A stretch of DNA of 64,000 nucleotides from Nomia melanderi. Taxonomy: Eukaryota > Arthropoda > Insecta > Hymenoptera > Halictidae. The notes beneath the pieces are model-generated. The model saw nothing but the letters and a program-made list of their open reading frames with translations. It did no database searches and was not told the DNA's origin. The position numbers were made by a program, and so were the translations under genes. This document shows positions 1 through 11,198 of this stretch, piece by piece. Each line of letters opens with the position of its first letter. Position 1 is the first letter of the stretch. The stretch is from NCBI RefSeq assembly GCF_051020985.1, contig NC_135000.1:7771001-7835000 (forward strand), in the 5' to 3' direction.

Positions 1-298
1 TTAGGTTAAGCAATCTTAGACAGAGATAAACAACGAGGAGCTACCAATCAGTTGCAACGTAAATTCTTTTTTATTCCAAAAATTGGTAAGTTATTATTTA
101 TAAAAATGGTTTCAGATCCCATCGACATTTGCCAACCAAATAGAACTATAATTTACTCAATTAAATGATTATTTGAAACCATTTCTATACAACAGATAAT
201 TTCAATTCAATATTATAATTAATATAGAGAACCAAGTAAAAGTTTATTACAATTTTTATAAGGGTATTAATCGTGTTAAACGCTCGGCCGCTCTAGTG
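1..298. other. AT-rich non-coding stretch
   Basis: No reading frame, RNA gene or repeat could be supported here. The sequence is AT-rich up to a short GC-richer patch just before the TTAA element that starts at 299. Confidence 0.6.
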
Positions 299-530
299 TT
301 AACCCCTTAGGCGACAGTCGCAAAAGTTCTATGTAAACATTTGTTTAACATCTCCGTTTTTATTATATCTATTATGTAATAAAGTTCGAACATCCTTTCT
401 CGCTGGGAAATCAGTTCTGTTATTAAGAAAAGCAATGAACTCGAAGGAAAAGAGAGATCAATTGCAAAAGATCTCGGAGGAAAACTCCACTGTTGACTCG
501 CGCGAAAATATTCTGCGGTTAAGGGGTTAA
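299..530. mobile_element. TTAA-flanked miniature element (piggyBac-type MITE)
   Basis: The element starts with TTAACCCCTTA and ends with TAAGGGGTTAA, an inverted repeat of about 11 bases, and both ends sit on TTAA, the duplicated target used by the piggyBac superfamily. The 232-base interior has no transposase; the only open frame in it is short and unconvincing. What is seen is the symmetric ends. The superfamily assignment is an inference from TTAA plus the CCC-starting termini. Confidence 0.6.
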
Positions 531-2401
531 CACGTTGACTGGTATGGTGGTCACCGATGACCGACGCTTCCAAATTGTCTGAAAGCAATTACGAGACTGA
601 TGTCGAATCGAAATACTCCGTCGTCGCACGAGTAGCTAAATAACAGTCTAACTTAGGAGCTCTGCTATCGAATCATTAATCATTAATTCCAAAGCCATTC
701 GCCTTTGTTATAGAAGAATAAATTAGATTACATAAAACGTTCAAAATTCCCGTGGCGGTCAACTGTCGCCGTAACGGCGAGCATCGATATCTCAAGTCGA
801 AAACTGCAAATGAATAATTCAATTATTCAACCAAGGAGACTGACATGTAGCGTTTTTTCATTTAATATTTAAGACATCGTTGCATAATTCAGTATGAAAA
901 GAAACACTGGAAGTTCAAGACAGTCTTGTCCGTGAACAGTTAACAGAAAATCCATCGTTAACCATTTACACTGCGTTTGACAAGTGTACACGTCATCTTA
1001 AAGCTTCAAATGATACTGAGTTATTCTTTTTCATTTTCTCCAGATAAACATATGATTCTTCTTTATTTTTCTTCAGTTTTCCATCAGAATGTACCATAAA
1101 TGCATTCGTCCCGCGTTCGACGAGTACACACTTTATCAAACTAAATTCCACAGCTAATGGATTAAAGGTTCATCTCTTATGCTGGGAACTAATTCACAGA
1201 CTTGGCAAAGTGTTGCGCAAAGAATTTCGTTTGTACCTGATCTACACAGATTTATATACACTAATTTTGTTTATTATTTTCTATAGAGTGATACATCTCA
1301 AAAGAATCTAGTATATGTAACGCGACAATACTATCAATCTATATGTCATTGGCAATGTCTTTCCAGCGCAAGAGGTTAACCCTTTATTTCTTCCACAACT
1401 GCATGGAACAGAATTTATTCCATTGTTTATAATTTGCATAACCGCGTTAACAAAAATCGACCGAAACATTCACCAAACAATACTTATAAAATGAGTGAAA
1501 TTGACTCGTCCCGTAAATCTAATATTAACACATTGCGTGCGTGCCATTTTGTTCAACTTATTACATTCAATTCATTTATTCAACATATTCTCTACAGTTT
1601 CCATTACAAACAGAAATCTCAATCATACGCAAAAGGAATCATCTATCCACTTTCATCAAAAATGTTAATGCAGTCACACAAGTGTTTATTTAGTACTTTA
1701 GTACTACGGTACACGAAGATAGTACTTTCACGTTTCCCACATACAATGTGTTAATATGCAATCGTCGTTTCAGAATGGCAAGAGTCGACGAACCAGGTCG
1801 CCGAGCACCAGGACGGATAACAGCGATGCCAGCTCAGGGTGGCGATTCGGCACAATTCCTGGCAAGGTCTCCGGGAATGTGTGTACGGCAGGAAGAATAA
1901 AAACAGCATACGATAACGAGCCCGTGAGCCTGTCCGCGTGGGCGCGAGCGTATAAAGTTCTTTCGCTTTCTCTCCCTCCTGGTACCGTTCGCCTCTTCAT
2001 TGATTATTTTACTCCGGCACCGCTTTCCCACCTACCGCCATATGCCCGCCATCCTGTATTAACGGATAAAGTATACGTCCTGTGTACAGGCCGCACACAC
2101 ACACACACACGCACACACGCACGTACACACACGTATTCAGCTCCAATGGCACACGGATACCTCCACGCGCGATCGTATTCTTAGATCCCAGCGGAAAGGG
2201 TATTCTCTAACGAGCTAATTAAATGGCCGATCCCCATTGTGTTGCCATCGCACAGGCGCCCGTGGAATGCCGTTGTGTTTGGATAGACTTCGAAGGCGTG
2301 TAACTTGTCCGATCGCTGTGCACTTCGCAGAAACGATCCGCGGAATCGCGTTTCCATACGATTTTCCCTCGTTTTCCAGGCCTATTGTCCACGACGCTCG
2401 G
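531..2401. other. Gene-free spacer with GC island and CA microsatellite
   Basis: Bases 531-1755 are AT-rich and show nothing supportable. From about 1756 to 2200 the composition shifts to GC-rich with open but unconvincing frames on both strands, which is typical of chance frames in a GC island. A CA/CG-alternating microsatellite lies at about 2090-2130. I see no exon with good splice sites and a recognisable protein. Confidence 0.5.
2090..2132. repeat. CA dinucleotide microsatellite
   Basis: An interrupted run of CA units, with a few CG substitutions, is directly visible. Confidence 0.85.
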
Positions 2402-2849
2402 TTAACCCTTTGTACTCGAATGGCGACTCTCAGTCACCGTTTCGTTTGACATAGCGAAGTTATAAAGTTGGATGTTTAACGCTAGAACTACCAGATGGGT
2501 CAGAATTCCTAATTTTTTTTTATAATTATTGAGGCAGATACTTGTTTGAGAGATCATTAGGGAAACTGATTTAGTAATACGTGAATTGATATATAAGCCA
2601 ATTGTAATCTTAACTACACACTTGTGGCTTTCATAAAGAAATGGTAAGAAGTTAGTTTAAGTACTCGGTAGTTCTGGTGTTAACATTAAGTTTTGCATAA
2701 TGCATCAATGTGTTAGGTATTGGACAAATATCTTCGTTTCTCATTTTATGCGTTAATTCTTGAGAAGTTCAGTCTCAAAAATGTTGTCTATGGCTCATTA
2801 GAGAACGTTGAAGATTTCTAGGGAGAAACTTCCGAGTGCAAAGGGTTAA
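2402..2849. mobile_element. TTAA-flanked element, family A, carrying a nested element
   Basis: The left end reads TTAACCCTTTGTACTCGA and the right end reads TCCGAGTGCAAAGGGTTAA, a near-perfect inverted repeat with TTAA at both edges. The same termini recur at 11392-11631 and 52934-53051. Removing the nested family B copy at 2476-2683 leaves about 240 bases, close to the 240-base copy at 11392, so family A was here first and was then invaded. Confidence 0.7.
2476..2683. mobile_element. TTAA-flanked element, family B, nested in family A
   Basis: The left terminus is TTAACGCTAGAACTACC and the right terminus is GGTAGTTCTGGTGTTAA, an imperfect inverted repeat of about 17 bases. Related termini recur at 6294-6520, 9456-10270 and 10522-10746, with single ends near 4646 and 50588. 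The interior after the left end is related between copies (a GGTCA-like stretch, then a TTCCT-containing stretch). There is no coding capacity, so it is a non-autonomous element. Confidence 0.7.
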
Positions 2850-3126
2850 TTGGTCCCGGAGACTTGCAGAACCGTTTGTTGCATTTCGTTTCGCTGGTTG
2901 AGTCAGGCCTGTCCAGCCAGTTGCCTGGAGATGGTTGTGAAAGCGAAACGGTTGCCCTCGAAGCCTTTGCAATCACATTTGCCGATGATTCAATCAAAAT
3001 AGTGGATTGATTGCGAGTTGTCTTAGTTGCCAGAAAGAAATGTCATTGATACAAGTGTCTCTATCGAGAGACGTCTTGTTCTAGATTCATCTCAGATTCT
3101 TTCTTCTCGAATCGTTCAAGTCACAA
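2850..3126. other. Spacer with a diverged repeat copy
   Basis: Bases about 2955-3045 resemble the arms of the inverted repeat at 4523-4822: a shared run around CCTTTGCA-ATCAC, followed by CAATCAAAA-AGTG-ATTG and CTTAGT. No gene is visible. Confidence 0.5.
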
Positions 3127-3306
3127 TTAACCCTTATCACTCCAATGGGCAGTCTCACTGGCAAGCACGTCAAACAATTGCAACAGGAGAATATGTATGA
3201 ATTAATTCCCTGGTTGTTGTACTTTATGCTCAGCCAACATTCGTAATTGAATTTCCTGTTGGAAATTAACAAAATCTATTTGGAGCAAGCGAGTGATAAG
3301 GCTTAA
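3127..3306. mobile_element. TTAA-flanked miniature element, third terminus type
   Basis: The left end TTAACCCTTATCACTC pairs with the right end GAGTGATAAGGCTTAA, an inverted repeat with one mismatch, and TTAA stands at both edges. The element is 180 bases long with no credible protein. It resembles family A in starting with CCCTT but has a different terminal repeat. Confidence 0.65.
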
Positions 3307-4522
3307 ATGAAAATGAAACAATGCTGTATATGTTCTTCAGTAATTTGATAGTTTTTATTAATTAGTTAAAGATTATAAATTCATATTCAAACTCTGCAAA
3401 ATATCTAAAGTCTATCACTAATGAATATATTTAAGTCAACTTAAATTAACTTAGTCATCTAAAAAAGATTGACTTAGATACTCCAAATAGTTGCTGAAAC
3501 GTTATCAAAAATTAAGTCGCTCACAAGCCAATTCCTCAATATTAAGTCAATTTTAACAGAATAATTAATATTCCTCCCAGTTATCAAAGAATTAACTTAT
3601 TTCTCCATTTTTCTAGGTCAGAAATTAATTTTCTCAATGTTTCTTTTCTAGACACAAGCGCATTGTCTTCTGAGCGAGTCAATGATTCACAACGTATCAG
3701 CAACCATTAGACTCCCCGTAAGTCGCCAGTCTCTTCTCTCATTACCCACACTAATTTCCCACCGCTAAGTGATATAAATGCTTCCGTTAATCAGGTAAAG
3801 ACACTTAAAACTGGATCAATAACGCGCAATCCGTTCGGGGTCAAGACAGGCTGGCTGTGAATGGAGCCGGGCATCAGGAATACCGCGGGTAATAGAATCA
3901 GGTGCGACACACATTGTATATTATGCACACCGCTCGCCGTAGTACAGTCAGGTATATAATTTATTGAATTGCGTTCCGTAGGATGCGTGTGGAGGGGTGG
4001 CGGCCTTGAGCGAGCCGCGCACTTTCATCCGCATCAATAGGCACGGAGCAGGGAACGGGATGAAATCCTATAGGCAGCCCCCAGCCACCGTAGAGGCGTT
4101 ACATGTCAGGAGGAATGTGGGCGCACCAGTTTCGAGAGTCATTGAGAGAAGCGGGCCGCCTGTATTCAGATTTCTCTGTCTGCGGAGAAGCGCGGAAAGC
4201 GACACGTCGATGATCTTGACAAATACCGTCGATTCGCACGTTCATGATCACCCGTTCATCTAACCCTTTCCGGTCGAAGGCCGGGTACAAGCCAGCGACG
4301 CACTTTTTCTATTGAGAATGACGGTCGGGTATCGTTCAACTGTTCCATCAACCGAGTGGCTTTTCTTTTGGATATTTTAACCCTTTGCACTTGATTTATT
4401 CTCAATATAGGGTGTAAACTTATATTTAGATCTTTGATACTGAAAGTACCGTACAGGTAAAATGACTCATTCCTGATTCCTTTTTAATGTTAAAGAGATA
4501 TTTAATATCTGTGTGATTAATT
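3307..4522. other. Spacer with GC island and an orphan family A end
   Basis: AT-rich sequence to about 3830 is followed by a GC-rich patch to about 4270 that has only chance-looking frames. At 4378 a family A terminus (TTAACCCTTTGCACTTGA) appears without a matching partner nearby, so that copy is truncated or interrupted by the inverted repeat that follows. Confidence 0.45.
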
Positions 4523-4822
4523 GAAGTTTCAGTATGGAAATTCTCTCTTTTTGAGAACTAAGGTTCCCAATCAATCTATTATTTTGATCGTGCTATTAGC
4601 AAATGTGACTGCAAAGGCTTCGAGAGCAACAAGCTTTATTTTAACTTTAACACTGAAACTACCACTCAAAATGATTTATTCCTGATTCCTTTTTGATGTT
4701 AAAGTTGAAAGCTTGTTGATTTTAGAGCCTTTGCAGTCACGTTTGCTAATAGTACAATCAAAACAGTGAATTGGGAATTTTAGTCCTCAAAAAGAGAAAA
4801 GAATTTCCATATTGAAATTCCA
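4523..4822. repeat. Long inverted repeat with related direct copies nearby
   Basis: Left arm about 4523-4645 and right arm about 4692-4822 are imperfect reverse complements separated by roughly 45 bases. Shared blocks include AGCAAATGTGACTGCAAAGG on the left, matching CCTTTGCAGTCACGTTTGCT on the right. Related single copies are at about 2955-3045 and 4885-4985, so this is a dispersed repeat family of which two copies lie head to head. No coding capacity is visible. Confidence 0.65.
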
Positions 4823-5012
4823 CTTTTACAAACTAATTTATATATTACAGTTTCATTATTCATTTCTCAGGAGCATGAAGCTAGTTCCCAAAGTCTTTAC
4901 AATCACGTTAGCTGGTAGTTTAATTAAAATAATGGATAGATTGCAAATTATCTTAGTCCCCAGAAAAAGGGAGAAAAGAAACAATCATCTAAGATTCCCG
5001 AACCGAACCTGA

Positions 5013-5470
5013 AGCTGAACTTCGAAACGAGGATTTACGATAAGCTGGACTTTAGGTGTGACGTTTGCGTGTTTCCTCTGTCTCCTGTTATCGTGCACGG
5101 TCGGGACACGATTGATCGCACGCTGACGGGTATCAGCGGATGGGGAAGCGCTCGCCTCGCCGTTGAAATAGAGCTCTGTTTAATTTACATGGCCGTTTCC
5201 GGCCCGGTTTGTATATTTTCCAAAATCTGCCGCAAGCTATTCCCGTACGATGGACCCGGCCACTACGCGATACCCGCTAGACCCGAGCGTATCAATGAAC
5301 GTTTCTTTCGCCGCGTTCAATGCTATTTCAATCGTTTGACGAACTTTCGGTTTCACCGTGGGACTGCCCACCGGAAAAGCCTTTTAGCAAATTATTACGC
5401 TACTCTGTTGCACTATCTGAAAGTGCTAACATATTGTTTCAGATTATTTAGAATCAAATCTAGTTTATTT
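5013..5470. other. GC-rich island without a supported gene
   Basis: The sequence from about 5040 to 5390 is GC-richer than its surroundings and stays open in one plus-strand frame (5069-5515), but the frame runs into the minisatellite and its product resembles nothing I recognise. I treat it as a chance frame. Confidence 0.45.
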
Positions 5471-5905
5471 ATTCGTTATCCTTTGAATGATTTATTTCAC
5501 TTGTCCTTTGAATAATTTATTTTATTTTATTTGTTGTCCTTTGAATAATTTATTTTATTTTAGTTGTTGTCCTTTGAATAATTTATTTTATTTTAGTTGT
5601 TGTCCTTTGAATAATTTATTTTATTTTAGTTGTTGTCCTTTGAATAATTTATTTTATTTTAGTTGTTGTCCTTTGAATAATTTATTTTATTTTAGTTGTT
5701 GTCCTTTGAATAATTTATTTTATTTTAATTGTTGTCCTTTGATTTATTTTATTTTAGTTGTTGTCCTTTGAATTATTTTATTTTAGTTGTTGTCCTTTGA
5801 ATTATTTTATTTACTTGTTGTCCTTTGATTTATTTTATTTACTTGTTGTCCTTTGAATTATTTTATTTACTTGTTGTCCTTTAAATGATTTATTTTATTT
5901 ATTCG
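5470..5905. repeat. 33-bp minisatellite
   Basis: About 13 tandem units based on TTGTCCTTTGAATAATTTAT plus a TTTTATTTTAG-like tail. The period is 33 bases in the regular core (5520-5735), with shortened units of about 30 bases toward the right end. Because 33 is divisible by three, one frame stays open and encodes an 11-residue repeat. I regard that as a by-product, not a protein. Confidence 0.9.
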
Positions 5906-6293
5906 TTATTCTCTTAATTATTTACTCTTATCTGTTTCAGTACTTGCCTAGAAGTAGAAAACTGGATCGGTCGCAACATACAGGATTGTTCTTTTTTGGT
6001 ACCTTTCGACCTGATTTTTGCGAAGACACGCGCCACTCAAACGGTTAATCCATACCAAGCGAGACCAGTTGGTGAGACACCCCAACGGTTTCACCTTTAA
6101 CTAAAAATGTTTTAACATTTCCCCAGGAAGGTTCAATTTGCGTACCCTAGCTTAAAGTGCTCGAGCAAATTGGGCGTGTTGAAACTTGAAATCGATCAAA
6201 GGTTGAAGAGGCACCGGGGAATATATTTTATGCATTAATTTTCGTTCAGAAAATTCTGTCTCCAGGGATTCCCCGATAAAAGACTCTAAACGA
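5906..6293. other. Unremarkable spacer
   Basis: Mixed-composition sequence between the minisatellite and a family B element. No frame, RNA gene or repeat was supported. Confidence 0.5.
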
Positions 6294-6520
6294 TTAACAC
6301 TAAAACCACCGGACAGTTCAAATCAATCTTCCTCGGAAGTTCTATTTTGTAAGTATTTAAATCATGAAGTTCTGCGAGAGATTTTCAATTAAATTTGCAT
6401 ATTTTCACAGATACAGAACTAGAAGTCTAGAACTAGAATCTCAAGAAACCTGTTGTTCTAATTTTGATAAAAAAAAATTGGAAACAAGTGACTCTAATTG
6501 CTCGGCAGTTTTGGTGTTAA
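6294..6520. mobile_element. TTAA-flanked element, family B
   Basis: The left end TTAACACTAAAACCACC and the right end GGCAGTTTTGGTGTTAA form the family B inverted repeat. The 227-base body has the same layout as the copies at 2476 and 10522. A short open frame across it is not coding in other copies. Confidence 0.7.
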
Positions 6521-7930
6521 GGACACCGTTGCTCCTCGAACGACGGGAAAAAAAGGAACGTCTCGCAACCCACCGAGTCGGCCACGGTTAGCGAAGAAAG
6601 CTGCCGGATGCAGGAGAGGCGAGAGACATCATTATCTTATCTCGAACCATTTCCTGTCAACCTGGGGCCGCTTTTCGTGGTAATCACACGCACACGCCCA
6701 CGCGTCCGCGACGTATACGGACACGTAGCCGAGCGCGTGCACTAATGCCCGGCCGAGTGTTGAGAAGTATTGCTTCCGGTGCGTTGAACACTCGCTCTGC
6801 TACATGTGCGCGTGTGCGTCTGCTGGTCTCGTGTCAGGGGACGTTTACACTGCTTATGTCGCTGTCCCCGTGGAACCCTTGGAAACGGAACGACTTTTCG
6901 TTGCTCTGTGATTGGAGTCGTGTTCTTGATCACTCGGAAAGCGTTGTAATCCTGCAAATCTCGAATGACATCAATAGGAACAGGATTTCAATTAACTCCT
7001 TGCAATATCTTGTCAGACTCGTGGTGAAGATTTTAAAGAGAATTTAACAAGGATAAATATTAGTCCTTTTCAATTTAAATTAAACGTTATTCTTTTGTTA
7101 CCAGTAATTATACTTTATAGCGACATGAGATATGCCTAATTCTCTGTTTTCAGTAAATTATTAATGGCAAAGTACTTGTATCGATCATAGTTGAGAAGTA
7201 GATTATAGGGCAAGGGGTTAAATCCAATGTAGACCGTCCTCCTCTCACTTTGTAATTGTTTAGTTGAATTAAAAAGGCACTTGATTGGAAACTACTGATC
7301 CATGACGTGAATATACTGCGTCCTTTGACCTCTGAAGAAGTCAGCTGTAATGTTGATGAACCGTCGGTATACTATTCCTTCTGGACACGGCTCTCATCAG
7401 GAGGTCTCAAACCTTATTGTAATCCTGAATTATCAATTGCCAATTTACTAATACCCTGTTGGATGACCGAACTATGTCATCTGCAATAAGCAGCGTTGAA
7501 CTTAATGACTGACGGTTTTCAGGCTACCTCTGAATCCGGAGTCGCAGTGTTCAGGGTTTATCCCTAGGGATTCCTAGTTCCATGATGCTTCGCATGACAA
7601 TATAAACGTACCCTTAAAATTGGTAGATCTAAAACTCATTATGCTGATCATCAGGTACTCATTCACTACACATCTCATATATTCCCTCCAGAATCGTACA
7701 AACTGGTGACCACATTCTAATTTCAATATTTCCATTAAATTAATTCCTCCGATTTCAGGGTACTCCCACGGTCTACCAGTTGAACGTTCACCGCGTGAAC
7801 GGAGATCCCGTTGTACCTGAAGAAGCGAAATCACTCCTGCCTGTACACCTCGCCGCGGAGAGCCTGCGAAGGACCCAGACGCACAAATAAACTCGTAGCG
7901 CGTGAGTTTTGCTTTCGATTCGTGGAAACC

Positions 7931-7975
7931 ACCCGTCCGTCCGTCCGTTCGTCCGTCCGTCTATCCGTCCGTCCG
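7931..7975. repeat. GTCC tetranucleotide microsatellite
   Basis: An interrupted array of GTCC units is directly visible. It explains the repetitive serine/arginine/proline frames seen on both strands here. Confidence 0.85.
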
Positions 7976-8669
7976 GTCGTGGCAGCGTTCGAAACGATCG
8001 GCACACTTCCTGCGGATGTTTCCTTTCGACTCGGCGAACGGGCCGGGCCGAGAGGGAGGTCCAGGCGGGCCCCGTCCGCGAGATATTTGTAATGTACGGC
8101 GTATCGCGGCGGAAAGGAGCGCGCGTTGCGGCTGGTCAGTATTGCCGGGACGCAGCCAGCTTCGCTCTTCGAATGGATAACTTTTCCTGCTGATAAACCG
8201 AGGCTCCCTTTAAGCCGGCGGCCTCTCCGCAGACGGTTCTCTTATCGTTATCGAGATACTCTCGATCAGGCGACGTTTTAATCTACGAATGTCCGCTTGG
8301 CATCGAGCTGGTACGAATCGGCCATTCGTCGACTATTTTTGGGTCTTTACGTGCTATATGGATTACCTTCTGTTTTTGAGAAATCAAATGTCAACTGTCC
8401 GCCGACGACGACTATGAAGGTCTGTCGGGAACCTTATCTATTCACGGCTTCAAGATTTTTCATTTCAAAAATCAAATGATTAGGTGACTGAAGTTTGTAT
8501 ATTAGATTGGGGACTGTTATGAGTGACTCGGATTTTCAGATTTGTACAGAATTTGTGACAATGAGGAATTTGGCAGCAGGGTGAATGGTACCTTAAAATT
8601 GTCTGTGCTTAGTTTAACTCATCAATTAAAATCTCAATAGATGTACCTGGAGTTTCTATAGGAAATTTG

Positions 8670-8870
8670 TCTGGATTTAAAGAATTGTACAATACAAACT
8701 TCGTACATCAAAAACTTCTATAATACAAGTTTCCTAAATTCCAAAAATCGTGCAATCCGAATTTCCTGAATTCAAGAAATTCTACAATGCGAATCTGCCA
8801 AATTCGAGAAATCGTACAGCATGAACTTTCTAAATTGAAAGCCTCGTACAATAGAAATTTTCTGAAGTCT
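8670..8870. repeat. Degenerate ~40-bp tandem repeat
   Basis: Five or so diverged units spaced about 40 bases apart each contain an AAATTC/AAGAAAT block followed by a GTACAAT or CTACAAT block. Confidence 0.6.
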
Positions 8871-9455
8871 CGTTTTTATTCAGGGAATGCTCGTGCAGGA
8901 AATTTGTATGATTAGTTAACACCAGCGAGAAACGTTCGCCGCATCGATCGTGCCCCGCGCACACAGGCCCGTGAGAAAACCGAGGTCTGTACCTACGCGC
9001 TGCTACAGCCGTTGCGCGCACGGCTATATAGAATCGTGATTGAGTAACCCACGCCGGCAACTTCCGACTGCATCACGAAATACGTAATGTCAGTATTATT
9101 AAGTTTGCGCACCTGTTAAGGTCATCAACGGGTGTCACTTACGTCACCTTAGCGTACACACATCGGCGGCGGTGCGATCGCCATAAACGATACACGCGCG
9201 TCGCGTCGCGTCGCTTTTCTTCGTTACGTGTGCGCGACACGCGTCACGGGCTTAGGGTACGCTGCCGCGATCAAGGACCCCTCGCGCGATAACAAGCGAA
9301 TTCGACGTATCAGCTTATTCACGGTTGCAACTCGCCGCGACCGGTTCTGGATAACCAGGACACCGGGTATATGATTGGTGCACCGAAGTTAGGACACGTT
9401 AGGATCCCGAGCCTGTGTGGGCCGTCCCTCTATTAAACTGCGATCGATAATTCCT

Positions 9456-10270
9456 TTAACACTGGAACTACTGAGTGGGTTCGAATCACTCCAACATTTC
9501 TTCAATTTTCTGAATTTCCTGAAGTTTCTGAATATCTCAAATCTTCTGGATTTTCTAAATTTAATATTTTCTTAGATGTTCTACGTTTTATATGTCTTCT
9601 ATATTCAAGCAATTCTTTAAATTATCTAACTTCTCTGCGTTTCCTATATTTTTGAAATTTATTGAGTTTCCCAAATATTCTAAATTCTTTCAATTTTCTA
9701 AATTCTACAATTATTAAGGCAACAGATCTGTCTTCTATATTCAAACAATTCCGTGAATTCTCTAGATTTTCTAACTTCTCTACGTTCCCTATATTTTCTA
9801 GATTTATTAAGTTTCCAAAATGTTCTAAATTCTTTCAATTTTCTAAATTCTACAATTATTAAGGCAACAGATCTGTCTTCTATATTCAAACAATTCCGTG
9901 AATTCTCTAGATTTTCTAACTTCTCTACGTTCCCTATATTTTCTAGATTTATTAAGTTTCCAAAATGTTCTAAATTCTTTCAATTTTCTAAATTCTACAA
10001 TTATTAAGGCAACAGATCTGTTTTCTATATTCAAACAATTCTGTGAATTCTCTACATTTTCTAACTTCTCCACGTTCCCTATATTATCTAAATTAAATCT
10101 CCCAAACATTCTAAATTCTTCCTTTGCAATTATTGAGAAAACAACAGATCTGTCTCTAAGAAATAAATAACAAAACTGATTCAGTAATACGCTAATTGAA
10201 TTCTGAATCAATTCAAATCTCAATAGATGCGCTCGGAGTGCATTCGACTGCTCGGTAGTCCTAGCGTTAA
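9456..10270. mobile_element. TTAA-flanked family B element expanded by internal repeats
   Basis: The left end TTAACACTGGAACTAC and the right end GTAGTCCTAGCGTTAA are family B termini, 815 bases apart. Family B copies elsewhere are about 208-227 bases. The extra length is a T/C-rich tract with three 145-base tandem units. No transposase is present. Confidence 0.65.
9571..10150. repeat. 145-bp tandem repeat
   Basis: The marker AAGGCAACAGATCTG recurs at 9716, 9861 and 10006, exactly 145 bases apart. The units are nearly identical, a less conserved partial unit precedes them, and a degraded one follows with another ACAGATCTGTCT at about 10143. The interior is a series of TTCTA/TTTCTAAATT blocks. 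The near identity indicates recent expansion. It creates open frames on both strands that are not genes. Confidence 0.9.
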
Positions 10271-10521
10271 CACTAGATTTCCGGACATTTATTGTACACT
10301 TCATTCTATTATTCCTAAAAGAATTGGTACTCGTTTATTTAGATTGTGGAAACTGGAAATTTGATAGTAGGTAATTGGGGTACACGTCAGTGTGATCGCA
10401 TCAATCAAAATCGGCGTAAACATTTACAAAATAATATTTCTAAAATCCAATATGCGTTAATTTGACCGTTCCGTAAACCTAGCGTTAATGAAGCAGGTTA
10501 GCAAGTTGTAGGTGGACGCGT

Positions 10522-10746
10522 TTAACACTAAAACTACCAGAGGGGTCAAATGACCCATGCCTGACGTCTTCTTTTTGCAATTGTTAGAAAGATAACAAAT
10601 GTTTCTCTGAGAAATTATTAAAGAAATTCATTTAGCACCACGAAAATTGAATTGTAAATCAATTAAAGCCTGAACAGATGCACTCTTGGAGTTTCTATAG
10701 CGAAATTTTCAAAAGTCAATTGATGTGCTCGGTAGTTTTAGTGTAA
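10522..10746. mobile_element. TTAA-flanked element, family B
   Basis: The left end TTAACACTAAAACTACC and the right end GGTAGTTTTAGTGTAA are almost perfect inverted repeats; the right TTAA has lost one T. The length is 225 bases. This is the best-preserved family B copy in the window. Confidence 0.75.
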
Positions 10747-11198
10747 TACGTGTATCGGCCCGTGCACGTGATCCGGACGTCTCCGTTTCGAAACAATAGG
10801 CAGACCCGCGCACCCTTTCTTCAGTTTGACCGGTGTAATTATACCTTTCTCCGGCAACGCCGCTAAATACGTCGGCTGCCCACGCCTCGGCCGTGCTAAT
10901 AGTAGCCGGCCCACAGGTAGCGAAAGAGTTCTCTTTATTTTCCGGAAAGAGAACACCGCCACCGCGATACGTCAGCCGTTGCTTGTTTTACTAGCGTCTC
11001 GCGTGACCGGCTCGATAACGCGCGGGACAGGCGTCGTCCCAGCGCGCTGCCGATCGAATTCGATTCGTCATTCAGAGATTCGAGTCTCCGCTGCGTCACA
11101 ACGCTATCGCGCGCTGCATCGTCCCGGTAGACCGCAAACGTCTTCTTATTTTATTTCCTGTGGGCGGCCGCGATTATGATACTCGAACGAACATTATA
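10747..11198. other. GC-rich island, no gene supported
   Basis: GC-rich sequence with overlapping open frames on both strands (for example plus 10826-11179). The translations lack recognisable domains and have the arginine/serine/proline bias expected of random GC-rich DNA. Confidence 0.45.

Larger units (their letters stand above)
6521..9455. other. Gene-free spacer with several GC islands and simple repeats
   Basis: GC-rich patches lie at about 6521-6900, 7770-8340 and 8920-9450, separated by AT-rich sequence. A GTCC tetranucleotide microsatellite lies at 7931-7975 and gives open frames on both strands. A degenerate repeat of about 40 bases (units resembling AATTC-AAGAAATCGTACAAT) covers roughly 8670-8870. 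A short GTCGC run lies near 9197-9215. No exon with recognisable protein content was found. The GC islands could be regulatory, but the sequence alone does not show it. Confidence 0.45.

Noticed and set aside
5487..5771. Open frame encoding an 11-residue repeat (CCPLNNLFYFS type)
   Set aside because: It is the translation of a 33-bp minisatellite whose period is divisible by three. There is no start context, no homologous protein, and the shorter units at the right end break the period.
7788..8193. Four overlapping frames around 7.8-8.2 kb
   Set aside because: Caused by the GTCC microsatellite and GC island; multiple frames are open at once, which argues against coding.
9470..9490. GGTTCGAATC resembling a tRNA B box
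   Set aside because: It is the variant interior of a family B element (GGTCAAATGACC in other copies), with no A box or cloverleaf upstream.
9698..10304. Open frames of up to 153 codons on both strands
   Set aside because: They follow the 145-bp tandem repeat and a family B element; the repeated peptide is a by-product.
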